Positions 30,867 through 40,502 of a DNA stretch of 64,000 bases are shown one piece after another; the first letter of the stretch is position 1, and every line of letters starts with the position of its first letter. The notes beneath the pieces are model-generated. The model did not search any database. It worked only from the letters and a program-made list of their open reading frames with translations, and was not told the DNA's origin. The translations under genes and the position numbers were made by a program. The DNA is from Pedobacter kyungheensis (GTDB taxonomy: Bacteria; Bacteroidota; Bacteroidia; Sphingobacteriales; Sphingobacteriaceae), in contig NZ_JSYN01000002.1 in assembly GCF_000812965.1 (NCBI RefSeq), positions 434,001 through 498,000 of the forward strand, written 5' to 3'.

Positions 30867-33800
30867 ATGTACAAAATTTATATTAGAATTTTATGTACGC
30901 ATCGCCGCTACATCCCTAAATTGCTATTGATGATGAAGTTAATTACGGTCGTGCTGCTTGCCTCCTTAATGCAGGTAAGTGCAGCTTCATTTGGCCAGCT
31001 GGTTACATTAAAAGAAAAAAATGTAACGCTCGAAAAAATGTTTCGCGAAATCAGATTGCAATCTGGTTATGATGTACTGCTTTCTACCAATAAAATCAGC
31101 AGTACCACCACTTTTAATGCAAATTTTAGCAATTCGACCATTGAGGAAGTAATGGCTAAAATTATTGCCGGAAATGATTTAACCTATACCATAGAAGATA
31201 AAACCATCCTCATTAAGCCAAAAGAAAAAACAATTTTGGATAAAGTGATTGGTTATTTTGTGGCAGTAAAAGTAACTGGTAAGGTAAGGGATAAAAGCGG
31301 GGCAGCGCTTCCGGGTGTAAGTGTTAGAGAGAAAGGTGCTGCCAATGCGGTATCAACTAATAGCTCTGGTGATTATACAATCTCTGTTAAAGAAGGTGCA
31401 GTTTTAACTTTCAGTTACATTGGTTACAAAACACTTGAAGTTCCAATTGGTGCTAAAACCGTTATCAATGTTACTTTAGAAGAAGACGCCGCCCAGCTTA
31501 ATGAAGTAAATGTGGTGTCTACAGGTTATCAGCAACTAGACAGAAAATTATTTACTGGTTCTTCAACTCAGGTTAAAGCAGCTGATGCGCAGCGTAATGG
31601 TGTACCTGACATTAGTCGTATGCTTGAAGGGCAGGTTGCCGGTGTATCTGTACAAAACGTATCGGGTACTTTTGGTGCCGCTCCAAAAATTCGTGTGCGT
31701 GGTGCTACTTCAATCTCAGGTGATAATAAACCGCTTTGGGTAGTAGATGGGATTATTTTAGAAGATGTAGTTAATATTTCAAATGATGCCTTATCAACGG
31801 GTGATGCCAATACGCTAATTGGATCATCAGTTGCAGGTTTAAACCCTGATGATATTGAAAGCTTCAATATTTTGAAAGACGCTGCTGCAACAGCCATGTA
31901 TGGTGCACGTGCAATGAACGGTGTAATTGTTGTTACTACTAAAAAAGGCCGTCAAACAGAAGGTGCTCCAAGAATTAGCTACACGGGTAACTTTACAACT
32001 TACTTAAAGCCTAATTATAATCAATTTGATGTGCTAAATTCAGCTGATCAAATGTCCGTTATGATGGAAATGCTGAATAAAGGGTATTTTCAACATACTT
32101 CGGCTTCGAGAGGAGCTGATGGAGGTCCATTTTATAAAATGTATAATGCGTTATATGATTATGACGCTGCAACAGATAGTTATGCATTAAAAAATACAGC
32201 AACAGATCGTGCTCAGTTTTTAAACAGATATGCCAATGCCAATACAAATTGGTTTGATGTTTTATTTAAAAATTCATTATTGCAAGAGCATTCTATGAGT
32301 TTTTCTTCAGGTACCGAGAAATTTCAAACTTATGCTTCTACCTCTTACCTGCATGATAATGGTCAGACCATCGGAAATAGTGTGGATCGTTTTACGGGTA
32401 ATTTAAGATCGACCTTTAAAATGAGTAATAAGTTGAGTGGTGAATTTATCATTAATGGTTCTGTTCGCGATCAAAGAGCTCCGGGAACTTTAACCCGTAA
32501 TTCAGATCCAGTTTACGGAACCTTCTCAAGAAACTTCGATATCAACCCGTATTCGTATGCTTTAAATACAAGCAGGGCCATGACTGCGTATAATGAAGAT
32601 GGAAGCCTGGAGTATTTTAACAGGAACTATGCGCCTTTTAATATATTAAACGAGCTAGATAATAATTATTTAGAATTGGGTCAGATTGATTTTAAAGTAC
32701 AGGGTGGACTAAAATATAAAATTATCCCTTCTTTAACCTATTCAATTGATGGAGCTTATAGATATGCAAAAACCGATCGTAAGCATTATATCAAAGAAAA
32801 TTCCAATATGGCTTTGGCATTTAGAGCAGCTCAGGACGCTACGACGGTAGGTGATAATCCATTTTTGTACACAAATCCTGACGATTTAACTAAGTTACCG
32901 GTTGTGACCTTACCTGAAGGAGGCTTTTATAATGTTACTTATGATAATTTAAAGAATTATTATTTCAGACAGAACCTTGAATTTGATAAGAAGTTTAACG
33001 AAAATCATCGCTTAAATGTCTTCGGATCAATGGAGGTAAGATATATAGATCGTCAAAATTCTAAATTTGATGGAGTAGGCTATCAATACGATAACGGGGG
33101 AATTGTTAATGCAAACTATCTGTATTTTAAGAAGGCCCAGGAATCGAATGCACCTTATTATAGTATGGGATACGGAGCAGATCGTTTTGCCGCATTTGCT
33201 TTAAGAGCAGCGTATTCATATAAAGATAAGTATAGTTTTAATGCTACAACCAGATATGATGGCTCAAATTTAATGGGCAAAAGCAGAACAGCAAGATGGT
33301 TGCCAACCTGGAACGTTTCAGGTGCATGGAACGTAGACCAGGAAAGTTTCTGGGCTGAGAACCCTGTACTGTCTTCAGCCAGAATTAGAGGAACCTATGG
33401 TTTGGTTGCAAATATTGGTAACGCAAATAATTCCGGTGCACTTTTCTATAACAGGTTAAGTAGAAGGCCTTATGAAAATGAGAAAGAGACCCTTACTTAT
33501 ATATCTAGTTTGGCCAACAGCGAATTAACCTGGGAAAAATTAAAAGAGGCCAATTTGGGTTTTGATTTGACATTTTTTAAAGACAGGGTTAATTTAACTG
33601 TTGATTTATATCAGAGAAATATTTATGATTTAATTGGGGAGATTAAAACATCGGGTATTGGTGGAGAGTATACAAAAGACGCCAATTATGGTAAAATGAA
33701 AGCCAAAGGTATTGAGATTACCCTAGGTGGTAACGCAATTACCAGCGGAGATTTTAAATGGAGAACTCAATTTAACACAGCTTACAACAAAAACGAGATT

Positions 33801-34559
33801 ACAGAATTACAAAACACACCTAGAATTCTTGACTTGGTAAGTGACAATGGAGGTTCTGTAGTTGGTTATTCGCAAGGAGGTTTATTCTCAATTCAGTTCG
33901 CTGGTTTAGATCATAATTTTGGTTATCCATATTTCATTGATGAAAGTGGTAGAAAAAATACTTACGTATATCTTCAAAGTACTAAAGTTGCAAATCTAAA
34001 ATATGAAGGCCCGATTGATCCGAAGCTAACAGGAGGTTTTTATAACCAGTTCAGGTATAAACAATTCAGTTTATCTACTTTGTTCACTTTCGCTGCAGGA
34101 AATTATGTGCGTTTAGCACAAGAGTTTTCTTCTAGCTACCCGGATATTTATTCTATGACTAAATCTATGCTAAACAGATGGGTGCAACCTGGTGACGAGG
34201 CCTTTACCAATGTTCCTGCAATATTGGATCCATATACGGCCGCAAGATTAGTTACTGATGCAACAGGGGCTACTACATCTGCTGTTTACCCTTACAATAT
34301 TTATAACTTTTCAACAGAAAGGGTAGCAAAAGGTGATTTCATTAGATTTAAGCAAATATCTTTAACCTATGACTTGCCAAAAAAAATCACGTCTAAATTA
34401 AATATGTCTAATGCATCTATATCCTTTGTGGGTAACAACATAGCCTTATTGTATTCAGATAAAAAATTAAATGGACAAGATCCCGAGTTTTTTGGAAATG
34501 GTGGTGTAGCCTTACCAATACCAAAACAATATACATTATCATTAAAGGTTGGATTTTAA
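30867..34559 (+). CDS. SusC/RagA TonB-linked outer membrane protein with STN domain
   Basis: 1230 residues. A long signal segment (membrane part about 21-40, ending ASFGQ) is followed by an STN signalling domain at about 46-115 (LVTLKEKNVTLEKMFREIRL, LSTNKISSTTTF). A carboxypeptidase-regulatory-like domain spans about 133-212 (TGKVRDKSGAALPGVSVREK, FSYIGYKTLEVPIG). The plug follows, with PDISRMLEGQVAGVSVQNVS, IRVRGATSIS, PLWVVDGI, IESFNILKDAAATAMYGARA and NGVIVVTTKKGR. The barrel ends at YTLSLKVGF. The STN domain marks it as a transducer that signals to the FecR protein. It would form the SusCD pedestal-bin importer with the next gene. The start at 30867 (MYKIYIRIL) matches usual Pedobacter SusC starts; ATG 30930 is an alternative. 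Confidence 0.95.
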   Translation: MYKIYIRILCTHRRYIPKLLLMMKLITVVLLASLMQVSAASFGQLVTLKEKNVTLEKMFREIRLQSGYDVLLSTNKISSTTTFNANFSNSTIEEVMAKIIAGNDLTYTIEDKTILIKPKEKTILDKVIGYFVAVKVTGKVRDKSGAALPGVSVREKGAANAVSTNSSGDYTISVKEGAVLTFSYIGYKTLEVPIGAKTVINVTLEEDAAQLNEVNVVSTGYQQLDRKLFTGSSTQVKAADAQRNGVPDISRMLEGQVAGVSVQNVSGTFGAAPKIRVRGATSISGDNKPLWVVDGIILEDVVNISNDALSTGDANTLIGSSVAGLNPDDIESFNILKDAAATAMYGARAMNGVIVVTTKKGRQTEGAPRISYTGNFTTYLKPNYNQFDVLNSADQMSVMMEMLNKGYFQHTSASRGADGGPFYKMYNALYDYDAATDSYALKNTATDRAQFLNRYANANTNWFDVLFKNSLLQEHSMSFSSGTEKFQTYASTSYLHDNGQTIGNSVDRFTGNLRSTFKMSNKLSGEFIINGSVRDQRAPGTLTRNSDPVYGTFSRNFDINPYSYALNTSRAMTAYNEDGSLEYFNRNYAPFNILNELDNNYLELGQIDFKVQGGLKYKIIPSLTYSIDGAYRYAKTDRKHYIKENSNMALAFRAAQDATTVGDNPFLYTNPDDLTKLPVVTLPEGGFYNVTYDNLKNYYFRQNLEFDKKFNENHRLNVFGSMEVRYIDRQNSKFDGVGYQYDNGGIVNANYLYFKKAQESNAPYYSMGYGADRFAAFALRAAYSYKDKYSFNATTRYDGSNLMGKSRTARWLPTWNVSGAWNVDQESFWAENPVLSSARIRGTYGLVANIGNANNSGALFYNRLSRRPYENEKETLTYISSLANSELTWEKLKEANLGFDLTFFKDRVNLTVDLYQRNIYDLIGEIKTSGIGGEYTKDANYGKMKAKGIEITLGGNAITSGDFKWRTQFNTAYNKNEITELQNTPRILDLVSDNGGSVVGYSQGGLFSIQFAGLDHNFGYPYFIDESGRKNTYVYLQSTKVANLKYEGPIDPKLTGGFYNQFRYKQFSLSTLFTFAAGNYVRLAQEFSSSYPDIYSMTKSMLNRWVQPGDEAFTNVPAILDPYTAARLVTDATGATTSAVYPYNIYNFSTERVAKGDFIRFKQISLTYDLPKKITSKLNMSNASISFVGNNIALLYSDKKLNGQDPEFFGNGGVALPIPKQYTLSLKVGF

Positions 34560-34572
34560 AAGATATTTTGTT

Positions 34573-36033
34573 ATGAAATTTAATAAATTAAAATACGCTG
34601 TTCTTTTTGGAGCTGTTACTTTAGTATCATGTAACAAATATTTAGATACAGCACCTGACAATAGAACTGAAATTAATTCAGTTGATAAAGTAGCACAACT
34701 GTTAGCTACAGCATATCCTGAAGGAGATTATTACACTTTCGCTGAGGCAGCATCCGATAATGCTGAAGATAAAGGCTCTGGTGTTGGAACCTTATCTGAT
34801 GTTTCGAGTAAACCTTATTACTGGGATGATGTTTTAGGTGCTGACAGAGGATCGCCATCTAATTACTGGAATACCTGTTACCAGGCTATTTCAGCGGCAA
34901 ATCAGGCGCTAGAAGCTATTGAAACCAATAACTTTGGTACATCAGCATTACCATATAAAGGCGAGGCTTTAGTAGCAAGGGCTTATGCACATTTTATGTT
35001 AGTAACATTTTATGCAAAAGCCTATGTAATTGGTGGAGCAAATGACTCTCCGGGTATTCCTTATGTAACAAGTCCAGAAACTGTTGTAATTAAACAATAT
35101 GACAGGGAGACAGTTGCTGCCACTTATCAAAAAATTGAAAAGGATTTAACAGATGGGATGGCCTTACTTTCTGCATCTGCATACAAGGTTCCAAAATATC
35201 ATTTTACCCCAGCTGCAGCCCATGCATTTGCTGCCCGTTTTTATTTGTTTAAAGGTGAATGGCAAAAGGTGGTAGATCATGTTTCTTTAATTTCGACTGA
35301 AAACTTTGCGAGTATTATCAGGCCAATTAACGGTGCTTTATATGATATGAGTTCGGAGGATTTTCGAGCAGCTTTCACACGTTCAGATCAGAAATATAAC
35401 CTGCTAATAATAAATCTGTATTCCAGCTATCAGAGATTAACATCTCCAAGATATGGTTATGGCGAAACCTTAGTTAAAATGTTTGGTACCGGTACCAATA
35501 TCACTGGTAAAGCATTTGCAAACAAAATTCTTTTCTATACTAAGCCAAGTTATACCACTTATAAGTATAAGGAATATTTTTATGTAACTAATCAGGTTTC
35601 AAACATTGGTATTACTTATTTAATGTCTCCCGCACTTACAACAGATGAGGCCTTAATGAATAGGGCAGAGGCTTACGCGAGGTTAGGTCAGTTCGATAAG
35701 TCGTTGGCTGATATTAATACAGGACTTGCCGCCTATGTAAGGGGATATACTCCTAGTGATGCTGCTACTTTAGCTAAAATTTCGACTTATTATGGTATAA
35801 CCGATCCAAAAGATGGTTTAATTAAGTTAATCTTAGATACCAAAAAAGCACAATTCCTGCAGGAAGGAATCAGATGGTTTGATATTCTTCGTACCAGAAT
35901 GACGGTTAAACATAATATCATTGATGCGCAGGGTAATGAAACATTTATCGAATTGAAGGCTGATGATAACAAAAGAGTATTTCAAATCCCTGAAGAAGCA
36001 AGACTTTCTGGTGTGCCATTAAATCCTAGATAA
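34573..36033 (+). CDS. SusD/RagB family nutrient-binding outer membrane lipoprotein
   Basis: 486 residues from the ATG at 34573, 13 bases after the SusC stop; the frame is open further upstream but only this start gives a proper signal peptide, MKFNKLKYAVLFGAVTLVSC with the lipobox cysteine at 20. Typical SusD stretches: YLDTAPDNRTEI near the start, YWNTCYQAISAANQALEAIE, GEALVARAYAHFMLVTFYAK and GIPYVTSPE, then ALMNRAEAYARLGQFDKSLA, and a C-terminal FLQEGIRWFDILRTRMTVKH. As usual it is the lid of the SusCD importer. The carried substrate cannot be read from the sequence; peptide or metal-containing ligands are suggested by the metallohydrolase neighbour. Confidence 0.94.
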   Translation: MKFNKLKYAVLFGAVTLVSCNKYLDTAPDNRTEINSVDKVAQLLATAYPEGDYYTFAEAASDNAEDKGSGVGTLSDVSSKPYYWDDVLGADRGSPSNYWNTCYQAISAANQALEAIETNNFGTSALPYKGEALVARAYAHFMLVTFYAKAYVIGGANDSPGIPYVTSPETVVIKQYDRETVAATYQKIEKDLTDGMALLSASAYKVPKYHFTPAAAHAFAARFYLFKGEWQKVVDHVSLISTENFASIIRPINGALYDMSSEDFRAAFTRSDQKYNLLIINLYSSYQRLTSPRYGYGETLVKMFGTGTNITGKAFANKILFYTKPSYTTYKYKEYFYVTNQVSNIGITYLMSPALTTDEALMNRAEAYARLGQFDKSLADINTGLAAYVRGYTPSDAATLAKISTYYGITDPKDGLIKLILDTKKAQFLQEGIRWFDILRTRMTVKHNIIDAQGNETFIELKADDNKRVFQIPEEARLSGVPLNPR

Positions 36034-36047
36034 TTAATAAGAATATT

Positions 36048-37430
36048 ATGAAAAGAAATTTAATAAGAATATTAGGATTGTTTTTATTGTTTACAACAAT
36101 ACAATCTTGTAAAAAAGAAGATTCAGCTAGCATTGATTTAACTAAATATGTTGATAATCCGGTAGCCAATGCTGCATTGGATAATTGGTTAAAAGCAACT
36201 TTCCTGGATCCTTATAATATGGATGTAATTTATCGCTATAGCGATTTTTACAAGGATAATGATAAAGTGGTTAGCCCAGTTAATCCGGCTAATGTTCAGC
36301 CACAGATGCAGACCGTATTAGAAGGTTTTATAGATCCGTATAAAAAAGTAGCAGGTATTCCTTTTATTAAAAAAATGCTACCAAAAGAATGGGTACTATA
36401 TGGATCAGGTGCTTACCAAACCGATGGATCGATGATATTGGCTACTGCATCTGCCGGAAAGCGTGTTACCATTTACGATTTAAATAATTTTGATGCAAAT
36501 AATGCGGACGGTGTAACTAGAAAGCTAAGAACCATTCATCATGAATTTACGCATATTTTAAATCAATTGGTTGCAATGCCTACTGATTTTCAAACTATTA
36601 CCAAGTCGACCTATGCGGCAACGTGGACTACGGTATCTGATGCCACGGCGAGAGATAATGGCTATGTAAGTCCTTATGCATCAAGCCAGCCCGGAGAAGA
36701 TTTTGCTGAAACAACGGCTCATTTACTCGTATTAGGTCAAGCCTGGTTCGATGCCCGTGCAAATGCTTCTACCACAGTAGGTAAAGCAGCATTAAAGGCT
36801 AAAGAAGCCAGTGTGGTACAATATTTTACTATAAATTTAGGGGTTGACTTTAGAGCATTACAAAGAGAAGTTCAGAATGTTGTTAGAAATACTTATAAGC
36901 TTCCGTCAGCGAGTTTTCCTTACTGGATTGGCCAGGGCTTATTTAAAAACATTACAATCGATCTTTCTAAACCGGTTTATGCTTCATCTGGTATTTCAAC
37001 AAATTTTAGTGCTGCTTACCAGGCATCAGTAACTGCTGTGGCAGCCGTAGGCAATGCGAATAGAAAATTGAACTACATAAGATTAGACTTTATATCTACT
37101 ACTGCCGCAAATCTGTACTTAAATTATACCAATACTGCAGGAAGTACTTTTGATGCGCTGTATGCATTAAATATGACATTCAATTCTACTACCGGTGCTA
37201 CTAAGTTTACTGCTGGAACACCAAGAGATACTACTACTCCATGGACTAATGCAACAGTAATTCAAGCAGGAGCTCAACCACTAATTAATTATCTAACTGG
37301 AAGCAATTTTATTGCTGACTGGATGCCAGCGAATATTAGTACCGATAATTACAATAGTTACGCTGGCTTTTATGTAAGCGGTACACCATCTAATTATTTT
37401 TATGGCTTATTAGGCCAAACTGCATTGTAA
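36048..37430 (+). CDS. import-associated zinc metallohydrolase lipoprotein (HExxH)
   Basis: 460 residues. Lipobox signal MKRNLIRILGLFLLFTTIQSC. The active site TIHHEFTHILNQ (about residues 164-175) is a gluzincin-like HExxH, and GEDFAETTAHLLVLG some 55 residues later offers the third ligand in an E-x-x-A-H pattern. The N-terminal YVDNPVANAALDNWLKATFL and NMDVIYRYSDF follow the family I know as TIGR04549, substrate import-associated zinc metallohydrolase lipoprotein, always next to SusC/SusD pairs. It probably trims a peptide or conjugate at the cell surface before import. Start 14 bases after SusD; the next gene starts after 3 bases. Confidence 0.88.
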   Translation: MKRNLIRILGLFLLFTTIQSCKKEDSASIDLTKYVDNPVANAALDNWLKATFLDPYNMDVIYRYSDFYKDNDKVVSPVNPANVQPQMQTVLEGFIDPYKKVAGIPFIKKMLPKEWVLYGSGAYQTDGSMILATASAGKRVTIYDLNNFDANNADGVTRKLRTIHHEFTHILNQLVAMPTDFQTITKSTYAATWTTVSDATARDNGYVSPYASSQPGEDFAETTAHLLVLGQAWFDARANASTTVGKAALKAKEASVVQYFTINLGVDFRALQREVQNVVRNTYKLPSASFPYWIGQGLFKNITIDLSKPVYASSGISTNFSAAYQASVTAVAAVGNANRKLNYIRLDFISTTAANLYLNYTNTAGSTFDALYALNMTFNSTTGATKFTAGTPRDTTTPWTNATVIQAGAQPLINYLTGSNFIADWMPANISTDNYNSYAGFYVSGTPSNYFYGLLGQTAL

Positions 37431-37433
37431 AAT

Positions 37434-38780
37434 ATGAAAAAGATACTATATTTTTTTATTGTATTACTGATCATTTCAGGATGCAAGAAATCATCATTTG
37501 TTTCTGATTTTGATCAGAAACCAGAAGAAAGAATAGCTGAATCCATTGCTTCAGTTACGAATACACTAACTTCGGCACCTAATGGCTGGATAGCTACTTT
37601 ACCTACAAATGCTGGTGGTGCTTACGGATTTTATATGACATTTGATGCCAATCAAAATGTTACCATGTATGCAGATTTAAATGATAATACTGCAAAAACG
37701 CTTGGAAAGTCTACTTTCAGGGTTAAAGCCGTTTTAGGTACCGAATTAATATTCGATACTTACAATTATATCTCTATGCTGGCCGATCCTAATAATAGTG
37801 TTTTCGGCGGAGCAGGCAATACTGGTTTTAAGAGTGATGTAGAATTCATTTATGTCCGCTCTACAGCCGATAGCATATTTTTTGTAGGCAAAGCTTATCG
37901 CCAAACCTTAGCAATGGTTAAAGCAACTGCAGCTCAAAAAGCAGCATATACTGCTGAAGGACTGAAAACTTCTGCAGATAAACTTAAATCATTCTTTGCA
38001 ACCACACAAAATCCTTATATCGAAGTAATTTCTGGTAGTACTACAATCAAAGCCGGCTTAAGTGTTAACTTTACCAATGTTCTGGCCAGTGGTAAAAGAA
38101 CTACATTAACTGGTATATTGGCTGATGGTACAACAGTTGTTTCTGCTACTAATAAAATAGCCTTAACAACTGATGGGATTTCAATGACTTCTGGAGGCTT
38201 GATTTTTCAAGGCGTTACTTTGGTTAAGTTTGCCTGGAAAGATGCAACTACGCTTGCAATGTATGATGCTGCAGGGAAGGAATATATTATAAAATCAAGC
38301 CCGGTACCGTTAACGCCACTTCCATTGTTATTTGGTTTTCCGAGTAGTTATACCTATAGAAAAATAACTATTTCTTCTACAGGTTTACCAACTGGTGTTA
38401 GCTCAGGATTTACTGCAGTATATAACTCAATGGTCTCAAAATTTGCAGCCACAAATAGATCTATTTCATCAACAACTTTTACCTTAACCAGTAATAGTGT
38501 ATTTGAAGTAGCTGTAAATTATATATCAGGTACTTCAGCTTTTGTGGCTTCTGCAACATATGGCTATACGCGTAATGGCGATGTAATTACCCTTGATAAT
38601 AACCCGATAGGAAATGTAAACTGGCCAACAAGAGCAACCGAAATTAAGCCATTGGCAGATTATATGCTTACCGGACCTTTTAGAATTGATTGGGTTACCA
38701 GTACAACACCAAATGTTGGGTCGCTTGGCGGTCTTTACCGAACAGCCGATGCCAGCTCGTTTATATATGGAACACTGTAA
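37434..38780 (+). CDS. DUF4302 family lipoprotein
   Basis: 448 residues. Signal MKKILYFFIVLLIISGC with the lipobox cysteine at 17. The stretch RIAESIASVTNTLTSAPNGW, then GAYGFYMTFDANQNVTMYAD, and KSTFRVKAVLGTELIFDTYN is the DUF4302 pattern. Members sit downstream of SusC/SusD and the HExxH lipoprotein and are probably surface-exposed glycan- or peptide-binding proteins. No catalytic motif is visible. It is the last gene of the cassette and is followed by a strong terminator. Confidence 0.85.
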   Translation: MKKILYFFIVLLIISGCKKSSFVSDFDQKPEERIAESIASVTNTLTSAPNGWIATLPTNAGGAYGFYMTFDANQNVTMYADLNDNTAKTLGKSTFRVKAVLGTELIFDTYNYISMLADPNNSVFGGAGNTGFKSDVEFIYVRSTADSIFFVGKAYRQTLAMVKATAAQKAAYTAEGLKTSADKLKSFFATTQNPYIEVISGSTTIKAGLSVNFTNVLASGKRTTLTGILADGTTVVSATNKIALTTDGISMTSGGLIFQGVTLVKFAWKDATTLAMYDAAGKEYIIKSSPVPLTPLPLLFGFPSSYTYRKITISSTGLPTGVSSGFTAVYNSMVSKFAATNRSISSTTFTLTSNSVFEVAVNYISGTSAFVASATYGYTRNGDVITLDNNPIGNVNWPTRATEIKPLADYMLTGPFRIDWVTSTTPNVGSLGGLYRTADASSFIYGTL

Positions 38781-38816
38781 ATAGTTAAAATCTAAATTTT
38801 AATCTTTCTCTCCCGT

Positions 38817-38848
38817 GCCCCTTGTCCTAAAAAGCAAGGGGCTTTTTT
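38817..38848 (+). terminator. rho-independent terminator of the SusCD cassette
   Basis: GCCCCTTG (38817-38824) and CAAGGGGC (38835-38842) form a perfect 8-base stem with a 10-base loop and are followed by TTTTTT. Confidence 0.9.
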
Positions 38849-38885
38849 ATGACATAATTTTTAAACCCCTCCGACCGTTTATGCT

Positions 38886-38893
38886 TATATTTG
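38886..38893 (+). promoter_or_regulatory. -7 promoter element, near-leaderless
   Basis: TATATTTG at 38886-38893 fits TAnnTTTG and ends 6 bases before the ATG at 38900, so the following message is leaderless or nearly so. It confirms the start of the small membrane protein gene. Confidence 0.5.
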
Positions 38894-38899
38894 TAATCC

Positions 38900-39172
38900 A
38901 TGAAAAAGAAAGCAATTTTTATCCTGTTTATACTGGCACTTACGTTTGCAGTAAGCCCCAATGTGCATGCACAATGCTCAATGTGTACCATTAATGCCGA
39001 GCAAGGTGTTAAAAACGGCAATACACAAACGGCAGGCTTAAATACAGGGGTGCTGTATCTTTTATCTATTCCTTATTTAATGGCGCTGATTGTGGGCGTG
39101 GTGTGGTATAAAAAATACCGTAAAAAAAACATCCACCTCAATATGAAAAGAGAACCTTTTAATTTAAATTAA
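38900..39172 (+). CDS. small conserved membrane protein with CxxC
   Basis: 90 residues: a signal peptide ending HAQ (about 26), then CSMCTINAEQGVKNGNTQTAG, one membrane segment (VLYLLSIPYLMALIVGVVWY) and a short basic tail. The CxxC right after the signal peptide would lie in the periplasm and could bind a metal or heme-like ligand or form a disulfide. I know similar small proteins only as hypothetical in Bacteroidota. The gene ends 4 bases before the DUF983 gene, so the two are co-transcribed. Confidence 0.72.
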   Translation: MKKKAIFILFILALTFAVSPNVHAQCSMCTINAEQGVKNGNTQTAGLNTGVLYLLSIPYLMALIVGVVWYKKYRKKNIHLNMKREPFNLN

Positions 39173-39176
39173 AAGT

Positions 39177-39572
39177 ATGTCTGGCACTACGTCTAAACTT
39201 TATGCCATTGTGCATTGTAAATGTCCGCATTGCCGTAGGGGAGATATTTTTACCGGGAGCATGTATGGCTGGAATATACAGCATACCAAAGAAATTTGCG
39301 GGCACTGCGCACAACGGATTGAAATAGAACCAGGCTATTTTTATGCGGCCATGTACGTAAGTTACGCCATGAACGTGATCGAAATGCTGATAGCCAGTTT
39401 CATTACCTATTTAATATTCGGACCACTTACCGATAGTACTTTCTGGCATTACCTTATCGTAATTTTTACAGGCTGCTTTATCCTGTATCCCTTTAATTAC
39501 CGATATTCGAGGATCATATTACTTCACGTTTTATCGCCAAATATTAAGTATAAGCCGTATTACGATAAGTAA
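39177..39572 (+). CDS. DUF983 family membrane protein with zinc-ribbon-like cysteines
   Basis: 131 residues. Two CxxC pairs, CKCPHC (about 14-19) and CGHC (about 41-44), form a likely zinc ribbon; RRGDIF follows the first pair. Two membrane segments follow (about 64-82 and 90-110). PGYFYAAMYVSYAMNVIEML is typical of DUF983. The role of the family is unknown. Gap to the next gene holds repeated GGTTAATCGT words at 39577-39630. Confidence 0.85.
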   Translation: MSGTTSKLYAIVHCKCPHCRRGDIFTGSMYGWNIQHTKEICGHCAQRIEIEPGYFYAAMYVSYAMNVIEMLIASFITYLIFGPLTDSTFWHYLIVIFTGCFILYPFNYRYSRIILLHVLSPNIKYKPYYDK

Positions 39573-39576
39573 CTAG

Positions 39577-39661
39577 GGTTAATCGTAATTATGGTTAATC
39601 GTTTAAATTGTATAAACCGGTTAATCGTTAGGTCATCTATTAAACAATTAACCAGTTAACC
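39577..39661. repeat. GGTTAATCGT word repeats
   Basis: GGTTAATCGT occurs at about 39577, 39594 and 39619, with TTAACCAGTTAACC at about 39648-39661. These resemble the GTTAAC words of the 10191 array and of the terminator at 41374. Confidence 0.55.
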
Positions 39662-39668
39662 TCAAAGT

Positions 39669-40328
39669 ATGCTTAAAAAAGAAACCTTAAACTTTATAAA
39701 AGATGTTGCTGAAAACAATAACCGCGAATGGTTTGCAGCTAACAAAGCGGTGTACGAAGCCGCAAAAGAAGATGCTTTAGCCCTGGCAGCAGCCATTATA
39801 CCCGAACTGGCAAAGATAGATCCTATACTTTCGGCAGAGGCCGACCCTAAAAAATGCCTGTTGCGTATTTACCGCGATGTTCGTTTCAGTAAAAACAAAG
39901 ATCCTTATAAAAATAATTATGGCATGTGGTTCTCTACCAAAAAAGGTGGTAACGAACCAGGTTACTATTTGCATATTCAACCCGGAAAGAGCTTCATTGC
40001 CGGAGGTTACTGGATGCCTGATGTGCCACACTTAAAGTTAATCAGACAGGAAATCGATTATAACGCCGAAGATTTTAAGGCCATTATTAATGAAAAGGAT
40101 TTTAAGAAAAACTTTAAACTGGGAGTTGATAATGCACTTAAAAATGCCCCTAAAGGTTACGATCCAGCCGATCCGAATATCGAATTACTGAAATTAAAAA
40201 GCTTTGAAGCAACGATGCAAATCGATGATGAAGAATTTTTTAAACCGAACCTCGTTAATAAGTTGATAAGTTCTTTTAAAACCGTACAACCTTTAGTTGC
40301 ATTTTTACGAAACGCTATTGAACAGTAG
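39669..40328 (+). CDS. DUF2461 domain-containing protein
   Basis: 219 residues. The opening LNFIKDVAENNNREWFAANK, then LLRIYRDVRFSKNKDPYKNN and GYYLHIQPGKSFIAGGYWMP are the clear signature of DUF2461 (TIGR02453), a cytoplasmic family of unknown function. No signal peptide or membrane segment is visible. Length is normal for the family. No catalytic residues are established, though the Arg/Lys-rich R-DVRFSKNKDPYK strip is invariant. Probably monocistronic; the flanking gaps are filled with word repeats. Confidence 0.9.
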   Translation: MLKKETLNFIKDVAENNNREWFAANKAVYEAAKEDALALAAAIIPELAKIDPILSAEADPKKCLLRIYRDVRFSKNKDPYKNNYGMWFSTKKGGNEPGYYLHIQPGKSFIAGGYWMPDVPHLKLIRQEIDYNAEDFKAIINEKDFKKNFKLGVDNALKNAPKGYDPADPNIELLKLKSFEATMQIDDEEFFKPNLVNKLISSFKTVQPLVAFLRNAIEQ

Positions 40329-40331
40329 CCA

Positions 40332-40490
40332 ATTAACAGTTATCAGTAAACAATTAGCAGTTGTCAGTTTTTAATAACCAATACTCAATAACCAATTATG
40401 AAAAAGTAATTAGAAGCTTTAATCTTGATACTTGCTACCTAATACTTGCTACTTAACACTTGCTACATAATACCCAATAACCTTACTCTT
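40332..40490. repeat. word-like intergenic repeat stretch
   Basis: The gap between DUF2461 and the OmpA lipoprotein is built of repeated words: CAGTTATCAGTAAACAATTAGCAGTTGTCAGTTT split over 40338-40372, AATAACCAATACTCAATAACC at 40373-40396, then ACTTGCTAC at about 40431, 40446 and 40458, each followed by a TAATAC- or TAACAC-like variant. A frame opening at 40446 runs through it but is not a credible start. Confidence 0.6.
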
Positions 40491-40502
40491 GAACATAAAA
40501 AA

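Noticed and set aside
40446..40502. Upstream start for the OmpA lipoprotein
   Set aside because: It lies in word repeats and would put 19 extra residues before a perfect lipoprotein signal peptide.
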